Positions 43,612 through 52,182 of a stretch of 64,000 nt of DNA are shown here, one piece after another. The position numbers were made by a program, and so were the translations under genes. The stretch comes from Paracoccus xiamenensis (GTDB lineage Bacteria; Pseudomonadota; Alphaproteobacteria; Rhodobacterales; Rhodobacteraceae), in assembly GCF_011308835.1 (NCBI RefSeq), contig NZ_JAAOHY010000009.1, positions 62,001-126,000 on the forward strand. Direction: 5' to 3'. The notes under the pieces were generated by a model, which was given only the letters and a program-made list of their open reading frames with translations, was not told the origin of the DNA and did no database searches. Positions within the stretch are counted from its first letter, which is position 1, and every line of letters starts with the position of its first letter.

Positions 43612-44787
43612 TTGACCGATTCGACCGGGCTTGTCCTGCGGGGCAGCAACAAGACCAGTATGCGTGCCAGCAACGAACGGCTGGTCATTACGCTTCTGCA
43701 TCGTCACGGTACGCTGTCGCGGGCCGAACTGGCGGCGCGGACGGGGCTGTCGGCGCAGGCTGTATCCGTGATTACCCGCAAGCTGGAAACCGAGGGCCTG
43801 ATCGTCGGAGGGGAGCCGATGCGGGGCCGCGTTGGCCAGCCCTCGATCCCGTTCGCATTGAACCCGGACGGCGCTTTCTTTGTCGGCGTCAAGGTCGGCC
43901 GCCGCAGTACCGAGGTCGTGCTGGGGGACATGACCGGCCAGATCCGCGATACGCTGTCGCAGACCTACACCCAGCCAGAGCCGGGGCCGGTCGCGGCATT
44001 CGTCACCGATGCCGTGGCGCGGATCATGGCGCAGGGCGACGGCGCGCGTGCCCTTGGCATCGGCATCGCCATTCCATCCGAGATGTGGAACTGGGGCGCG
44101 TTGATCGGCATGGCCCCCGAACACATGGCGGGATGGCGCGATCTGGGGTTGGCCGAGCGTCTGGCGGAACAGTCCGGCCTGCCAGTCTATACCCGCAATG
44201 ATGCGACAGCCGCCTGCGGGGCGGAACTGATGTTCGGCTCTGCCGACCTGCCCGCCGATTTCCTGCATTTGTATTTCGGATATTTCATTGGCGGCGGGCT
44301 GGTGCTGAATAACCGCCTGTATGACGGGCCAAGCGGCAATGCCGGCGCCATTGGTTCCATGCCGATCGGGTGGGAGGGGCGGCCCCGGCAACTGATCGAG
44401 CTCGCCTCGATCCACTTGCTGGAACAGGCGCTGCCGCATGGGCGCATCCTGACCGATGGCGACGAGTGGAAGGTGCCGCAGCCGGTGCTGGACGCATGGC
44501 TCGACCGGGCTGCGCGCAGTTCCGCCCATGCCATTGCCGCCAGTTGCGCGGTTCTGGATCTGGACGCGGTGGTGATCGACGGCTGGATGCCCGCCCATAT
44601 CCGCGCCGATCTGGCCGCCCGTATCAGCGCAGCCTTGCCGGGTTTCGACTTTTCGGGGATGAGCATGCCGCAGGTCGTCGAAGGCTCGCTGGGACGCCAC
44701 GCGCGGACCTTGGGCGCGGTCGCGGTGCCGTTCGCGGCGCATTTCCTGATAGATCAGGGGACGCTGACCCCGGCCAGCGGAACCTGA
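43612..44787 (+). CDS. ROK-family transcriptional regulator of the frc operon
   Basis: A 391-residue ROK repressor. The N-terminal winged helix (about 20-75, RAELAARTGLSAQAVSVITRKLE) is followed by a sugar-kinase-like domain (about 85-385) with GIGIAIPSEMWNWG and NDATAACGAE. The start is taken as TTG at 43612 because GGAGGAAG ends 3 bp before it, while the ATG codons at 43495 and 43582 lack a ribosome site and would read across the operator. It is divergent from frcB and probably releases the operator on binding the sugar. Confidence 0.83.
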   Translation: MTDSTGLVLRGSNKTSMRASNERLVITLLHRHGTLSRAELAARTGLSAQAVSVITRKLETEGLIVGGEPMRGRVGQPSIPFALNPDGAFFVGVKVGRRSTEVVLGDMTGQIRDTLSQTYTQPEPGPVAAFVTDAVARIMAQGDGARALGIGIAIPSEMWNWGALIGMAPEHMAGWRDLGLAERLAEQSGLPVYTRNDATAACGAELMFGSADLPADFLHLYFGYFIGGGLVLNNRLYDGPSGNAGAIGSMPIGWEGRPRQLIELASIHLLEQALPHGRILTDGDEWKVPQPVLDAWLDRAARSSAHAIAASCAVLDLDAVVIDGWMPAHIRADLAARISAALPGFDFSGMSMPQVVEGSLGRHARTLGAVAVPFAAHFLIDQGTLTPASGT

Positions 44788-44869
44788 TCGCGGAACAACG
44801 CGCCACGCGGCGCGGATTTGGCGCGCCATTGTCACCCTGCGACAAAAAAGCCCGAAACGGGGTCACCGC

Positions 44870-44905
44870 GCCACGAAAGGCTTTGGAAACTGGTTCCTTT
44901 GTGGC
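44870..44905 (+). ncRNA. Structured leader before metN, type not recognised
   Basis: Stem GCCACGAAAGG / CCTTTGTGGC (one bulged G) encloses GGAA-N5-TTCC at 44885-44897, whose pairing competes with the outer stem. It lies 80-115 bp before metN. Alternative stems before a methionine-uptake operon suggest regulation in the leader, but it does not match the SAM-II or SAM/SAH consensus I know. Confidence 0.35.
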
Positions 44906-44985
44906 CTCCGCGCCTTTCGCCGCCTTGCCATTCGATGGGGATTCGCGCTACCGACCCAGCGTTTGAAGGACACAGTACGCAAACC

Positions 44986-46047
44986 ATGCCCGAGCCCACT
45001 TCCACCGGTGCCGCCATCAGATTCGATGCGGTTGAAAAAGCTTTCGACGCGTCCGGGCGCGGGCGCGTTGTCGCGCTTAGCGATGTGACGCTGGACATCG
45101 GTGCAGGCGATATCTGCGGCATCATCGGGCGGTCCGGCGCGGGCAAGTCGACGCTGCTGCGCATGGTCAACGGGCTGGAGGTGCCGACATCGGGCACCGT
45201 CACCGTGGGCGGCCGCGACGTGGGCCGCGCCAGCGGCGCCGATCTGCGCGCGATCCGGCGCGAGGTCGGGATGATCTTTCAGCATTTCAACCTGCTGGCC
45301 TCGCGCACGGTTTACGGCAATATCGCCCTGCCGCTGGAAATCGCCGGTCTGCCCTCGGGCCAGATCAAGCAGCGTGTCACCGACCTGATTGCGCGCGTGG
45401 GCCTTGAGGCGCAGGCGAACCGCTATCCCGCCGAACTGTCGGGCGGCCAGAAACAGCGCGTGGGCATTGCCCGCGCCTTGGCGACGCAGCCCAAGGTGCT
45501 GCTGTCGGACGAGGCGACCTCGGCGCTGGATCCCGAAACCACGCAGACGGTGCTGGGCCTGCTGCGTGACATCAACCGCGATCTGGGGCTGACGATCCTG
45601 CTGATTACCCATGAAATGGCAGTCGTGCGTGATATTGCCAGCCACATGGCGGTGATCGACGGCGGCCGGATCGTCGAATCCGGGCCGACCTATGACGTTT
45701 TCGTACAGCCAAAGCACCCAACTACACGCAGCTTCCTGTCCGGCGTGACCGGCATCACCCTGCCGGCCTTTATCGCAAGCCGCATGCAGGACAGCCGCCC
45801 CGACGGCGCATCGGAAGAAGTCATCCGCGTAACCTTTGCCGGCAGCCACGCAACTGATCCGATGCTGGCGAAACTGACCGGAGAGATGGGGATCTCGGTC
45901 AATATCCTTGCAGGCGCGATCGAGGAAATCGGCCCGCATCCCTTCGGCAACCTGCTGATTTCCGTCGATGCTGCACGCGGCTCAGATGCCCGCGAATATC
46001 TGCAACGCCACGGCCTGCTGACAGAGGTGCTTGGCTATGTCCGCTAA
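44986..46047 (+). CDS. metN: Methionine ABC transporter ATP-binding protein
   Basis: A 353-residue ATPase with the MetN layout: nucleotide-binding domain (Walker A GRSGAGKS near residue 48, signature ELSGGQKQR, Walker B VLLSDEATSALD) and a C-terminal ACT-like NIL domain (about 275-353) that in MetN gives inhibition by internal methionine. MIFQHFNLLASRTV is the typical Q-loop of the MetN class. The ATG at 44986 has no good ribosome site; the frame is open back to 44818, but that part covers the structured leader. It is followed by metI (11-bp overlap) and metQ. Confidence 0.92.
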   Translation: MPEPTSTGAAIRFDAVEKAFDASGRGRVVALSDVTLDIGAGDICGIIGRSGAGKSTLLRMVNGLEVPTSGTVTVGGRDVGRASGADLRAIRREVGMIFQHFNLLASRTVYGNIALPLEIAGLPSGQIKQRVTDLIARVGLEAQANRYPAELSGGQKQRVGIARALATQPKVLLSDEATSALDPETTQTVLGLLRDINRDLGLTILLITHEMAVVRDIASHMAVIDGGRIVESGPTYDVFVQPKHPTTRSFLSGVTGITLPAFIASRMQDSRPDGASEEVIRVTFAGSHATDPMLAKLTGEMGISVNILAGAIEEIGPHPFGNLLISVDAARGSDAREYLQRHGLLTEVLGYVR

Positions 46048-46711
46048 CCTGATCGCCCTGCTTTACGACGCGACCCTGCAAACCCTGTATATGGTCGCGA
46101 TCTCGGCCATTCTTGGCACCGTTCTGGGCCTGCCGCTGGGGGTGTTCCTGGCGACCTCGCAAAGGGGCGAATTGCTGTCCTCGCCCTTGCTGAACAAGGT
46201 GCTGGGGCTGGTCGTAAACGCCGCGCGTTCTGTTCCGTTCATCATCCTTGTGGTGGCGATCATTCCGTTTACGCGGCTGATCGCCGGCACCTCCATCGGC
46301 ACCACGGCGGCCATCGTCCCGCTGACCATCGCCGCCACCCCCTTCATCGCCCGGCTTGTCGAAAACGCCATTCGCGAGGTCGACGCCGGCCTGATCGAGG
46401 CCGCGCGCGCGATGGGCGCCACGCCCTACCAGATTATCCGCAAGGTGCTGGTGCCAGAGGCATTGCCCGGCATCACCCTTGGCCTGACGCTCGCCGTGGT
46501 CAGCCTGATCGGCTATTCCGCCATGGTCGGCGCGGTCGGCGGCGAAGGCCTGGGCGATCTGGGCATCCGCTATGGCTATCAGCGCTTCATGCCCGATGTG
46601 ATGCTGGCCGTCGTGGTCATCCTGATCGTCATGGTCCAGCTTGTCCAATCCATCGGCGAATGGATCGCCGCGCGGGTGGACAAGCGCGCGCCGCGCAATC
46701 GCGGCAACTAG
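46037..46711 (+). CDS. metI: Methionine ABC transporter permease
   Basis: A 224-residue permease with five to six helices of the MetI family. AARSVPFIILVVAIIPFTRLI and the EAA loop EAARAMGATPYQIIRKVLVPEALPG are conserved. The ATG at 46037 overlaps the metN end by 11 bp; a TTG two codons earlier is possible but GAGG at 46024-46027 fits the ATG better. Together with MetN it forms the D/L-methionine importer fed by MetQ. Confidence 0.92.
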   Translation: MSANLIALLYDATLQTLYMVAISAILGTVLGLPLGVFLATSQRGELLSSPLLNKVLGLVVNAARSVPFIILVVAIIPFTRLIAGTSIGTTAAIVPLTIAATPFIARLVENAIREVDAGLIEAARAMGATPYQIIRKVLVPEALPGITLGLTLAVVSLIGYSAMVGAVGGEGLGDLGIRYGYQRFMPDVMLAVVVILIVMVQLVQSIGEWIAARVDKRAPRNRGN

Positions 46712-46737
46712 GTTTCTGAAAGCGAAGAGAGGTTAAC

Positions 46738-47514
46738 ATGCTTCGTCTCACCACAATCGTATCCGCCCTTGCCCTGTCGGCTGCCGCCGCCATGGCCGAA
46801 GATATCAAGGTCGGCGTCTCGCCCGGCGAACATGCCGAGATCATGGAAGAAGTCGCCAAGGTTGCCGCGCCCAAGGGCCTGAACATCGAAGTGATCGAGT
46901 TCTCGGACTATGTCGTGCCGAACCAGGCGCTGAATGACGGCGACCTGAACGCCAACAGCTTCCAGCACCGCCCTTACCTTGAAAACCAGATCAAGGATCG
47001 CGGCTTTGAACTGGTCGAGGTCGGCACCACGATCACCACGCCGATGGGCATCTATTCCGACAAGATCAAGGATCTGGCCGAGCTGCCGGAAGGCGGCAAG
47101 GTGGCGATCCCGAACGATCCGACCAATGGCGGCCGCGCGCTGCTGGTGCTGCAGGATCTGGGCGTCATCAAGCTGGCCGAGGGAACTGGTCTGGTCCCCA
47201 GCCCGCTGGACGTGACCGAGAACCCGAAGGATCTGAGCTTCCTTGAACTGGACGCCGCCCAGCTTCCCCGCGCGCTGGCGGATGCGGATATTGCGATCAT
47301 CAACACCAACTATGCGCTGGCTTCGGGCCTGAACCCGAAAACCGACGCCATCGCATCCGAAGGCGCCGACAGCCCCTATGTGAACATCATCGTGGTCCGC
47401 AAGGGTGATGAAGGTGCGGCATGGGTCGCGCCGCTGGTCGAGGCCTATCACTCGCCCGAGGTGAAGAAATTCATCGAGGACAAGTATCAAGGCTCGGTCA
47501 TCACCAGCTGGTAA
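46738..47514 (+). CDS. metQ: Methionine-binding protein MetQ
   Basis: A 258-residue NlpA-family binding protein for methionine. A plain signal peptide (cleavage near AAAMAED, residue 20) is present without a lipobox cysteine, so it is a soluble periplasmic form rather than a lipoprotein. FSDYVVPNQALNDGDLNANSFQHRPYL is the family signature; PNDPTNGGRALLVLQ follows. It lies 26 bp after metI and ends at a textbook terminator, so it closes the operon. Confidence 0.93.
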   Translation: MLRLTTIVSALALSAAAAMAEDIKVGVSPGEHAEIMEEVAKVAAPKGLNIEVIEFSDYVVPNQALNDGDLNANSFQHRPYLENQIKDRGFELVEVGTTITTPMGIYSDKIKDLAELPEGGKVAIPNDPTNGGRALLVLQDLGVIKLAEGTGLVPSPLDVTENPKDLSFLELDAAQLPRALADADIAIINTNYALASGLNPKTDAIASEGADSPYVNIIVVRKGDEGAAWVAPLVEAYHSPEVKKFIEDKYQGSVITSW

Positions 47515-47521
47515 TCGGATC

Positions 47522-47550
47522 GGCCCGGAGGAAACTCCGGGCCTTTTCTT
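47522..47550 (+). terminator. Rho-independent terminator of metNIQ
   Basis: GGCCCGGAG and CTCCGGGCC form a 9-bp stem capped by a GAAA tetraloop and followed by TTTTCTTT, 7 bp past the metQ stop. Confidence 0.92.
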
Positions 47551-47689
47551 TGGGGCTGGGCTCGCCCCAGCAAAACCGCCCATGTTACGCGCCTGGCGTG
47601 ATGGCCGCCGCGTTCTCGCGGCTGGAATGTACGCTGCCTGCCTCTTTTGCGCTGCGGCCACGCCAAGACGGGCGGTTTGCCGCCGCATG

Positions 47690-47704
47690 ATTGGTATTAC
47701 CAAT
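47690..47704. promoter_or_regulatory. FadR-type palindromic operator ATTGGTATTACCAAT
   Basis: A perfect 15-bp palindrome 88 bp before the GntR start. The TGGT-N3-ACCA core is the classic FadR-subfamily GntR operator, so the downstream GntR protein probably binds here and controls its own TRAP operon. The 277-bp gap it lies in also holds the metQ terminator and nothing else I can name. Confidence 0.65.
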
Positions 47705-47791
47705 AACGATTAATATTGAACCAATTTCCCAGGCGTCTCTAAATGTTCGCAGGGGTCGCGAAAAGCGACCACAGCTAGACGAGCCAAGACC

Positions 47792-48526
47792 ATGACGCAG
47801 GATGCACAGATTGCCGGGGAACGCGGGTCCGAGAAGGTATCGGCCTATTTCCGCGCCAACATCCTTAACGGCAGCCTGAAAGTCGGCGACCGTCTGCCGC
47901 CCGAACGTGAACTGGCCCAGCAGATCGGCGTCGGCCGCCCGCTGCTGCGTGAGGTGCTACGCTCGCTGACCATGTTGGGCTTGCTCAGGTCGCGGCAGGG
48001 CAGCGGCACCTATATCGCGCAGGCCGATTTCGGCGTGTTGACCGACTTCTTCACCTTCTGCCTGTCGCAGGAAAGCGATGTGCTGGCGGATGTCATGCAG
48101 GCGCGGATCGCGATCGAATGTCAGGCGATCCGGCTGGCCTGCAGCCGCGCGACGGACCACGACCTGTCTGAACTGCGCCACTGGCTGGAGGTGCTGATGC
48201 AGACGCTGGACGATCCCGAAATCGGCGGCAAGGCCGATTTCATGTTCCATCAGGCCATCGTTGCGGCCAGCCACAGCCGCTCGCTTTCGACGCTTTATGC
48301 GGCGCTGTCGACGCTGCTGAAGGAAAGCCATATCGAACGGCGGCGCACGACCTACAAATCGCGCGAGATCATCGGCGATCTGGCGGAAGCCCATCGCGAG
48401 GTCTTTCTGGCCATCGTCGGCAAGAACCCCGACGAGGCCGACCAGCGGCTGCGCGAACATTTTTCAATCGGTGATGAGCTGAGGCGGAAAAGCCTGATCG
48501 ACGCCTATCGCCGCAAAACCGGCTGA
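47792..48526 (+). CDS. GntR-family regulator (FadR/FCD type) of a TRAP operon
   Basis: A 244-residue regulator with N-terminal GntR HTH (about 12-75, PPERELAQQIGVGRPLLREVLRSLTMLGLL) and an FCD domain (about 95-230). It lies 26 bp before the TRAP binding-protein gene on the same strand and is probably co-transcribed. A palindrome of the FadR type stands upstream. The inducer is expected to be the TRAP substrate, perhaps a sugar acid given the RpiB-like isomerase at the operon end. Confidence 0.9.
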   Translation: MTQDAQIAGERGSEKVSAYFRANILNGSLKVGDRLPPERELAQQIGVGRPLLREVLRSLTMLGLLRSRQGSGTYIAQADFGVLTDFFTFCLSQESDVLADVMQARIAIECQAIRLACSRATDHDLSELRHWLEVLMQTLDDPEIGGKADFMFHQAIVAASHSRSLSTLYAALSTLLKESHIERRRTTYKSREIIGDLAEAHREVFLAIVGKNPDEADQRLREHFSIGDELRRKSLIDAYRRKTG

Positions 48527-48552
48527 GGGGCCGGCATATCAGGGAGGAAGAG

Positions 48553-49545
48553 ATGAAATTCACCAACGCAAAGGCGCTGATTGGCGCAACAGCACTGGCC
48601 CTTCTGGGCGCGTTCCCAGCCGCCGCCGAAGAACTGCGCTATGCGCATGTCGGCGCAGAGGGCGATATCCAGACCCGCTATGCAGCCGAAGCGGCCGAGG
48701 AAATCAGCGCCGCCACCAATGGCGAGGTGACGCTGCAGGTCTTCCCGGCCAGCCAGCTTGGCAATGTGGCCGAGATGGTCGACGGCGTGAAGATGGGCAC
48801 CATCCAGATGGGGCATCACGACTTCGCGTCGCTGGCACGGATCACGCCCGAGGTGGCCGTTTTCAACGCCCCCTTCATCTATCGCGATGGCGCCCACGCG
48901 CTGGCGGCGACCGATCCCGCGACCTCGCCCGCGCTGATGGAGATCAACGAAAAGCTGGTCGAACAGGGTGGCGTGCGCATCATTGGCCGCATCTATCGCG
49001 GCGCGCGCCATATCTCGTCGAATTTCGAGATCAAGTCGCCTGATGACATGGCAGGCAAGCCGTTCCGGGCCGTGCCGCTGGATCTGTGGGTGTCGATGGT
49101 CAAGGGCTTTGGCGCCACACCGACGCCTGTCGAAGTGGCCGAACTGCCGACCGCACTGATGACCGGGCTGGTCGTCGGGCAGGAAAACCCGCTGACCATG
49201 ATTTCGGCCAACAAGCTTTACGAGGTGCAAAGCCATGTCGCGATGACCGGGCATATGCAATCGGTGCTGGCCGTCTTCGTGAACGAGGCATCATGGCAGG
49301 GCCTGACCGAGGAACAGCGCGCAGCAATCACCGAGGTCCTGGACAAGAAGGCCGAGGAATCGCTGAATTGGGCGCAGGAGGACGAGGCGGCGCTGATCAC
49401 CGAGCTGACCGATAACGGCATGACCTTTACCACGGTCGAGAACGGGCTGGATCTGGATGCCTTCCGCGAAAAGGTTCTGGCCCAGATCAACACCGATTTC
49501 CCCGACTACACGCCCTATATCGAACAGATCACGGCGGTCGAATGA
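48553..49545 (+). CDS. TRAP transporter substrate-binding protein, DctP-like
   Basis: A 330-residue periplasmic binding protein. The signal peptide ends near AAAEEL (residue 25). ELRYAHVGAEGDIQTRYAAEAAEEI and MAGKPFRAVPLDLWVSMVKGFGATPTPVEVAELPTAL hold the TRAP SBP conserved blocks with the substrate-binding Arg. The family includes sugar-acid binders. It starts 26 bp after the GntR gene with GGGAGGAAGAG just upstream; a stem-loop separates it from DctQ. Confidence 0.92.
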   Translation: MKFTNAKALIGATALALLGAFPAAAEELRYAHVGAEGDIQTRYAAEAAEEISAATNGEVTLQVFPASQLGNVAEMVDGVKMGTIQMGHHDFASLARITPEVAVFNAPFIYRDGAHALAATDPATSPALMEINEKLVEQGGVRIIGRIYRGARHISSNFEIKSPDDMAGKPFRAVPLDLWVSMVKGFGATPTPVEVAELPTALMTGLVVGQENPLTMISANKLYEVQSHVAMTGHMQSVLAVFVNEASWQGLTEEQRAAITEVLDKKAEESLNWAQEDEAALITELTDNGMTFTTVENGLDLDAFREKVLAQINTDFPDYTPYIEQITAVE

Positions 49546-49552
49546 AACCGGT

Positions 49553-49576
49553 CGGGTGGGCAGGTCTGCCCACCCG
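49553..49576 (+). other. Intra-operon stem-loop between DctP and DctQ genes
   Basis: CGGGTGGGCAG and CTGCCCACCCG form an 11-bp stem 8 bp after the binding-protein stop. No U-run follows; likely an mRNA-protecting or partial-termination element. Confidence 0.65.
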
Positions 49577-49593
49577 CTTGATGCGAGGCGTCC

Positions 49594-50052
49594 ATGAAAC
49601 GACTGCTTGAACTCGTTTGCGTGCTGCTGCTTCTGGTGCTGATCCTGGTGCCCTTTGCACAGGTCGTCATGCGCGACCTTTTTGGCCGGCCCATCATCGG
49701 CGCCGAAGAACTGACGCGCTTCCTGCTGATCTGCTGCGTTTTCGTGGCCTATCCGCTGGTCGTGGCGAGTGGCGAGAATATCGTGATGAGCGAGATACAG
49801 GACAGCCTGCCGCAGCGATTGCGCCGCGTCATCATCCGCGTGATCGCCGTCTGCTCGGTCATCGCCTGCGCGTTCGTTGCCGTGGTCGTCGCGCTCAACA
49901 TCTCGGACAATATGCGCAATGCCACGCCGACGCTGAAAATTCCGTTCTGGCTGTTCCTGGGTGCCACGCTGTTCGGCTTTGCAGGCGCGGCTGTCCTGCA
50001 TCTGGTCCATCTGCGCAATCCCCCAAGCCCGAAAATCGACGAGGTGACCTGA
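49594..50052 (+). CDS. TRAP transporter small permease, DctQ-like
   Basis: A 152-residue DctQ with four hydrophobic helices (about 5-22, 40-60, 82-105, 118-140) and the conserved VVMRDLFGRPIIGAEELTRFLLI region. It lies 1 bp before the DctM gene and 48 bp after DctP, the gap containing the stem-loop. Works with DctM to import the DctP-bound substrate. Confidence 0.9.
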   Translation: MKRLLELVCVLLLLVLILVPFAQVVMRDLFGRPIIGAEELTRFLLICCVFVAYPLVVASGENIVMSEIQDSLPQRLRRVIIRVIAVCSVIACAFVAVVVALNISDNMRNATPTLKIPFWLFLGATLFGFAGAAVLHLVHLRNPPSPKIDEVT

Positions 50053-50053
50053 C

Positions 50054-51328
50054 ATGGGTCTGGCCATCATCTTCGCCTTCCTGGTGCTTTTCATGCTGGG
50101 AACGCCGGTCGTCTACGCGATCCTGCTTCCCGCAATCGTCTATGTGATTGCCGAAGGCCTGCCGCTTGGACTGCTGGCGCAGCGCGTGACCTATGCGCTT
50201 GACAGCTTTCCGCTGGTGGCCGTGCCGATCTTCATCTTCGTCGGCAACCTGATGAACCTGGCCGGCGTGACCGAGCGGATATTCCGCTTTGCCGATGCAC
50301 TGGTCGGGCGGATTCCGGGTGGCCTGGCACAGGTCAATATCTTCTCCAGCTTGATCTTTTCCGGCATGTCCGGTGCCGCCCTTGCCGATGTCGGCGGGCT
50401 TGGCCGGATCGAGATCGAGGCGATGCGCAAGCGCGGGTTCTCGGCCCCCTATTCCGCCGCGGTTACGGCGGCCTCGGCCGTGGTGGGGCCGATCTTTCCA
50501 CCCTCGATCCCGCTCATCGTCTATGGGTCGGTCACCAGCGTATCGATCATCCAGCTTCTCATCGCGGGGATCGTTCCGGCGCTGATCTGCATCGTGCTGC
50601 TCATGATCACCGCCGCGGTCATCGCGATCCTGCGCAACATGCCGCGCGCCGAACGCTGGCCGACCCTGCGCGAGTTGTTCGACGCCTTCCTGCCCGCGCT
50701 TCCGGCGCTGCTGGCACCGATCCTGATGATCTCCGGCATGATGGCGGGGATGTTTACCCCGACAGAGGCCGCGGCGGTCACCGCCGGCTATGTACTGCTG
50801 ATCAGCGGGCTGATTTACCGCGAACTGACCTGGTCGCATCTGTGGAACGCGACGTTGCAAACGGCGCGTGCAACCAGTGCCATCCTGATCATCGTGGCCG
50901 CAGCCTCGCTGTTTGGCTGGATCCTGGCGGTCGAGCAGATCCCGCAGGATTTCGCCCGCTTCATCCTGCAGTTCGCGAGCGATCCGATCGTGCTTCTGCT
51001 CATCGCGAACCTGATCTTCTTCATCGCGGGCATGTTCCTTGATAGCACAACGGCAACGCTGCTGGTCGTGCCCGTCATCGCGCCGCCGCTGGTGCTGGCC
51101 GGGATCGACCCGGTCCATCTGGGCATCATCGTGATCTTCAACCTGATGCTTGGTCTGCTGACCCCACCAATGGGTCTGTCGCTGTTCCTCGTCAGCCAGA
51201 TCGCCCAGATCTCGCTGCGGCAGCTTCTGCGCGCGCTGCTGCCCTTCTATATCCCGCTGCTGCTGACACTCGGCATCATCACCTTCGCCGATGATCTGGT
51301 CCTGTGGCTTCCCAGAATGCTCCGCTGA
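50054..51328 (+). CDS. TRAP transporter large permease, DctM-like
   Basis: A 424-residue DctM with about 12 helices. FLVLFMLGTPVVYAILLPAIVYV starts it, GMSGAALADVGGLGRIEIEAMRKRGF and PIFPPSIPLIVYGSV are conserved DctM blocks, and LLTPPMGLSLFLVSQIA is the matching second-half block. Co-transcribed with DctQ (1-bp gap) and with the RpiB-like gene 16 bp downstream. Confidence 0.93.
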   Translation: MGLAIIFAFLVLFMLGTPVVYAILLPAIVYVIAEGLPLGLLAQRVTYALDSFPLVAVPIFIFVGNLMNLAGVTERIFRFADALVGRIPGGLAQVNIFSSLIFSGMSGAALADVGGLGRIEIEAMRKRGFSAPYSAAVTAASAVVGPIFPPSIPLIVYGSVTSVSIIQLLIAGIVPALICIVLLMITAAVIAILRNMPRAERWPTLRELFDAFLPALPALLAPILMISGMMAGMFTPTEAAAVTAGYVLLISGLIYRELTWSHLWNATLQTARATSAILIIVAAASLFGWILAVEQIPQDFARFILQFASDPIVLLLIANLIFFIAGMFLDSTTATLLVVPVIAPPLVLAGIDPVHLGIIVIFNLMLGLLTPPMGLSLFLVSQIAQISLRQLLRALLPFYIPLLLTLGIITFADDLVLWLPRMLR

Positions 51329-51344
51329 AATGAGAGGTTTCAAA

Positions 51345-51791
51345 ATGCGTATTGTTGTCGGTTCTGACCATGCCGGGTTTCCGCTGAAAGCAGCCGTGCT
51401 GGATCACCTTCGCAAGCAGGGTCACGAGGTCGAGGATGTGGGCAGCTTCGACGAAAAGCCGGTCGATTTCCCGGATGTGGCCAAGCAGGTGACCGGCGCG
51501 GTGAGTGATGGTCGTGCCGAACGCGGCCTGATGGTCTGCGGCACCGGCGTCGGCGCCGCCATTGCCGCCAACAAGGTGCGCGGCATCCGCGCGGCGGTCT
51601 GTCACGATGTCCATTCCGCCCACCAATCGGTCGAGCATGACGATGTGAACATCATGTGCATCGGCGCCCAGATCGTCGGGCCGTGGCTGGCATTCGACCT
51701 GATCGACTCGTTCCTTGCGGCGGAGTTCTCAACGGATGAGGATTTTCGCCGTCGGGTCGAGAAGCTGCATCAGATGGATGCAGAACGGTAA
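51345..51791 (+). CDS. RpiB/LacAB-family sugar-phosphate isomerase
   Basis: A 148-residue isomerase of the RpiB/LacA/LacB fold. MRIVVGSDHAGFPLKAAVLDHL opens it with the conserved SDHAG; GLMVCGTGVGAAIAANKVRGIRAA holds the active-site Cys (CGTG) and anion-binding loop, and NIMCIGAQIVGP follows. Members act on ribose-5-phosphate, allose-6-phosphate, or tetrose phosphates such as erythrulose-4-phosphate. The TRAP operon position points to a catabolic role on the imported compound rather than housekeeping. GAGAGG precedes the ATG by 7 bp; no other catabolic enzyme is in the operon. Confidence 0.88.
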   Translation: MRIVVGSDHAGFPLKAAVLDHLRKQGHEVEDVGSFDEKPVDFPDVAKQVTGAVSDGRAERGLMVCGTGVGAAIAANKVRGIRAAVCHDVHSAHQSVEHDDVNIMCIGAQIVGPWLAFDLIDSFLAAEFSTDEDFRRRVEKLHQMDAER

Positions 51792-51812
51792 GGCGCGGGT
51801 GTCATTTTACGG

Positions 51813-51855
51813 ATCAACGGCGCGGCGGCGGCACTAGAGCCGCTGCGCTGTTGAT
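51813..51855 (+). terminator. Long imperfect hairpin after the TRAP-rpiB operon
   Basis: ATCAACGGCGCGGCGGC pairs with GCCGCTGCGCTGTTGAT over 17 bp with two G-U pairs, loop of 9, starting 21 bp after the isomerase stop. No U-run follows, so it may act with Rho or as a 3' stabiliser. Confidence 0.55.
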
Positions 51856-51900
51856 GATCGCTTCGTTGCAGCGCCGCCTTCAAAGCGGGACCAATCGGCA

Positions 51901-52182
51901 ATGATCGCGTGGGAAAACGCATTTTCAACCCGGAACGCGGTGTCCGTTGCCGGCATGAACCCGCCCGACGTCGCAGAAAGGGATTCGGCCGTGGTTTGCC
52001 CTGCATGTGCGCGGTCGAGATTCGACACTGTGCGCAGTACGGCGACCTTGACCGTATCCAAGCATCGCGGCACCGTGTTTGCGATTTGCAATCGGTGCCG
52101 CTGGGAACGCCCCTTTTCGCAGCGGATCCGTCAGACCGGATCCCAGCTGAACACATCGGCCGATACCTCCAGCGGCACATAG
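51901..52182 (+). CDS. Small hypothetical zinc-ribbon-like protein
   Basis: A 93-codon frame with VVCPACARS and, 24 residues later, ICNRCRWE, that is two CxxC pairs arranged like a zinc ribbon. It fills most of the 339-bp space between the isomerase and SDR genes and overlaps the SDR 3' end by 52 bp. An ATG at 51955 would give a shorter 75-residue version. There is no clear ribosome site for either. It may be real but could be chance; nothing else in the gap looks coding. Confidence 0.3.
   Translation: MIAWENAFSTRNAVSVAGMNPPDVAERDSAVVCPACARSRFDTVRSTATLTVSKHRGTVFAICNRCRWERPFSQRIRQTGSQLNTSADTSSGT

Noticed and set aside
44788-44985. SAM-II or SAM/SAH riboswitch before metN
   Set aside because: I could not find the conserved core of either class; only generic competing stems are present, so it is left as unassigned.
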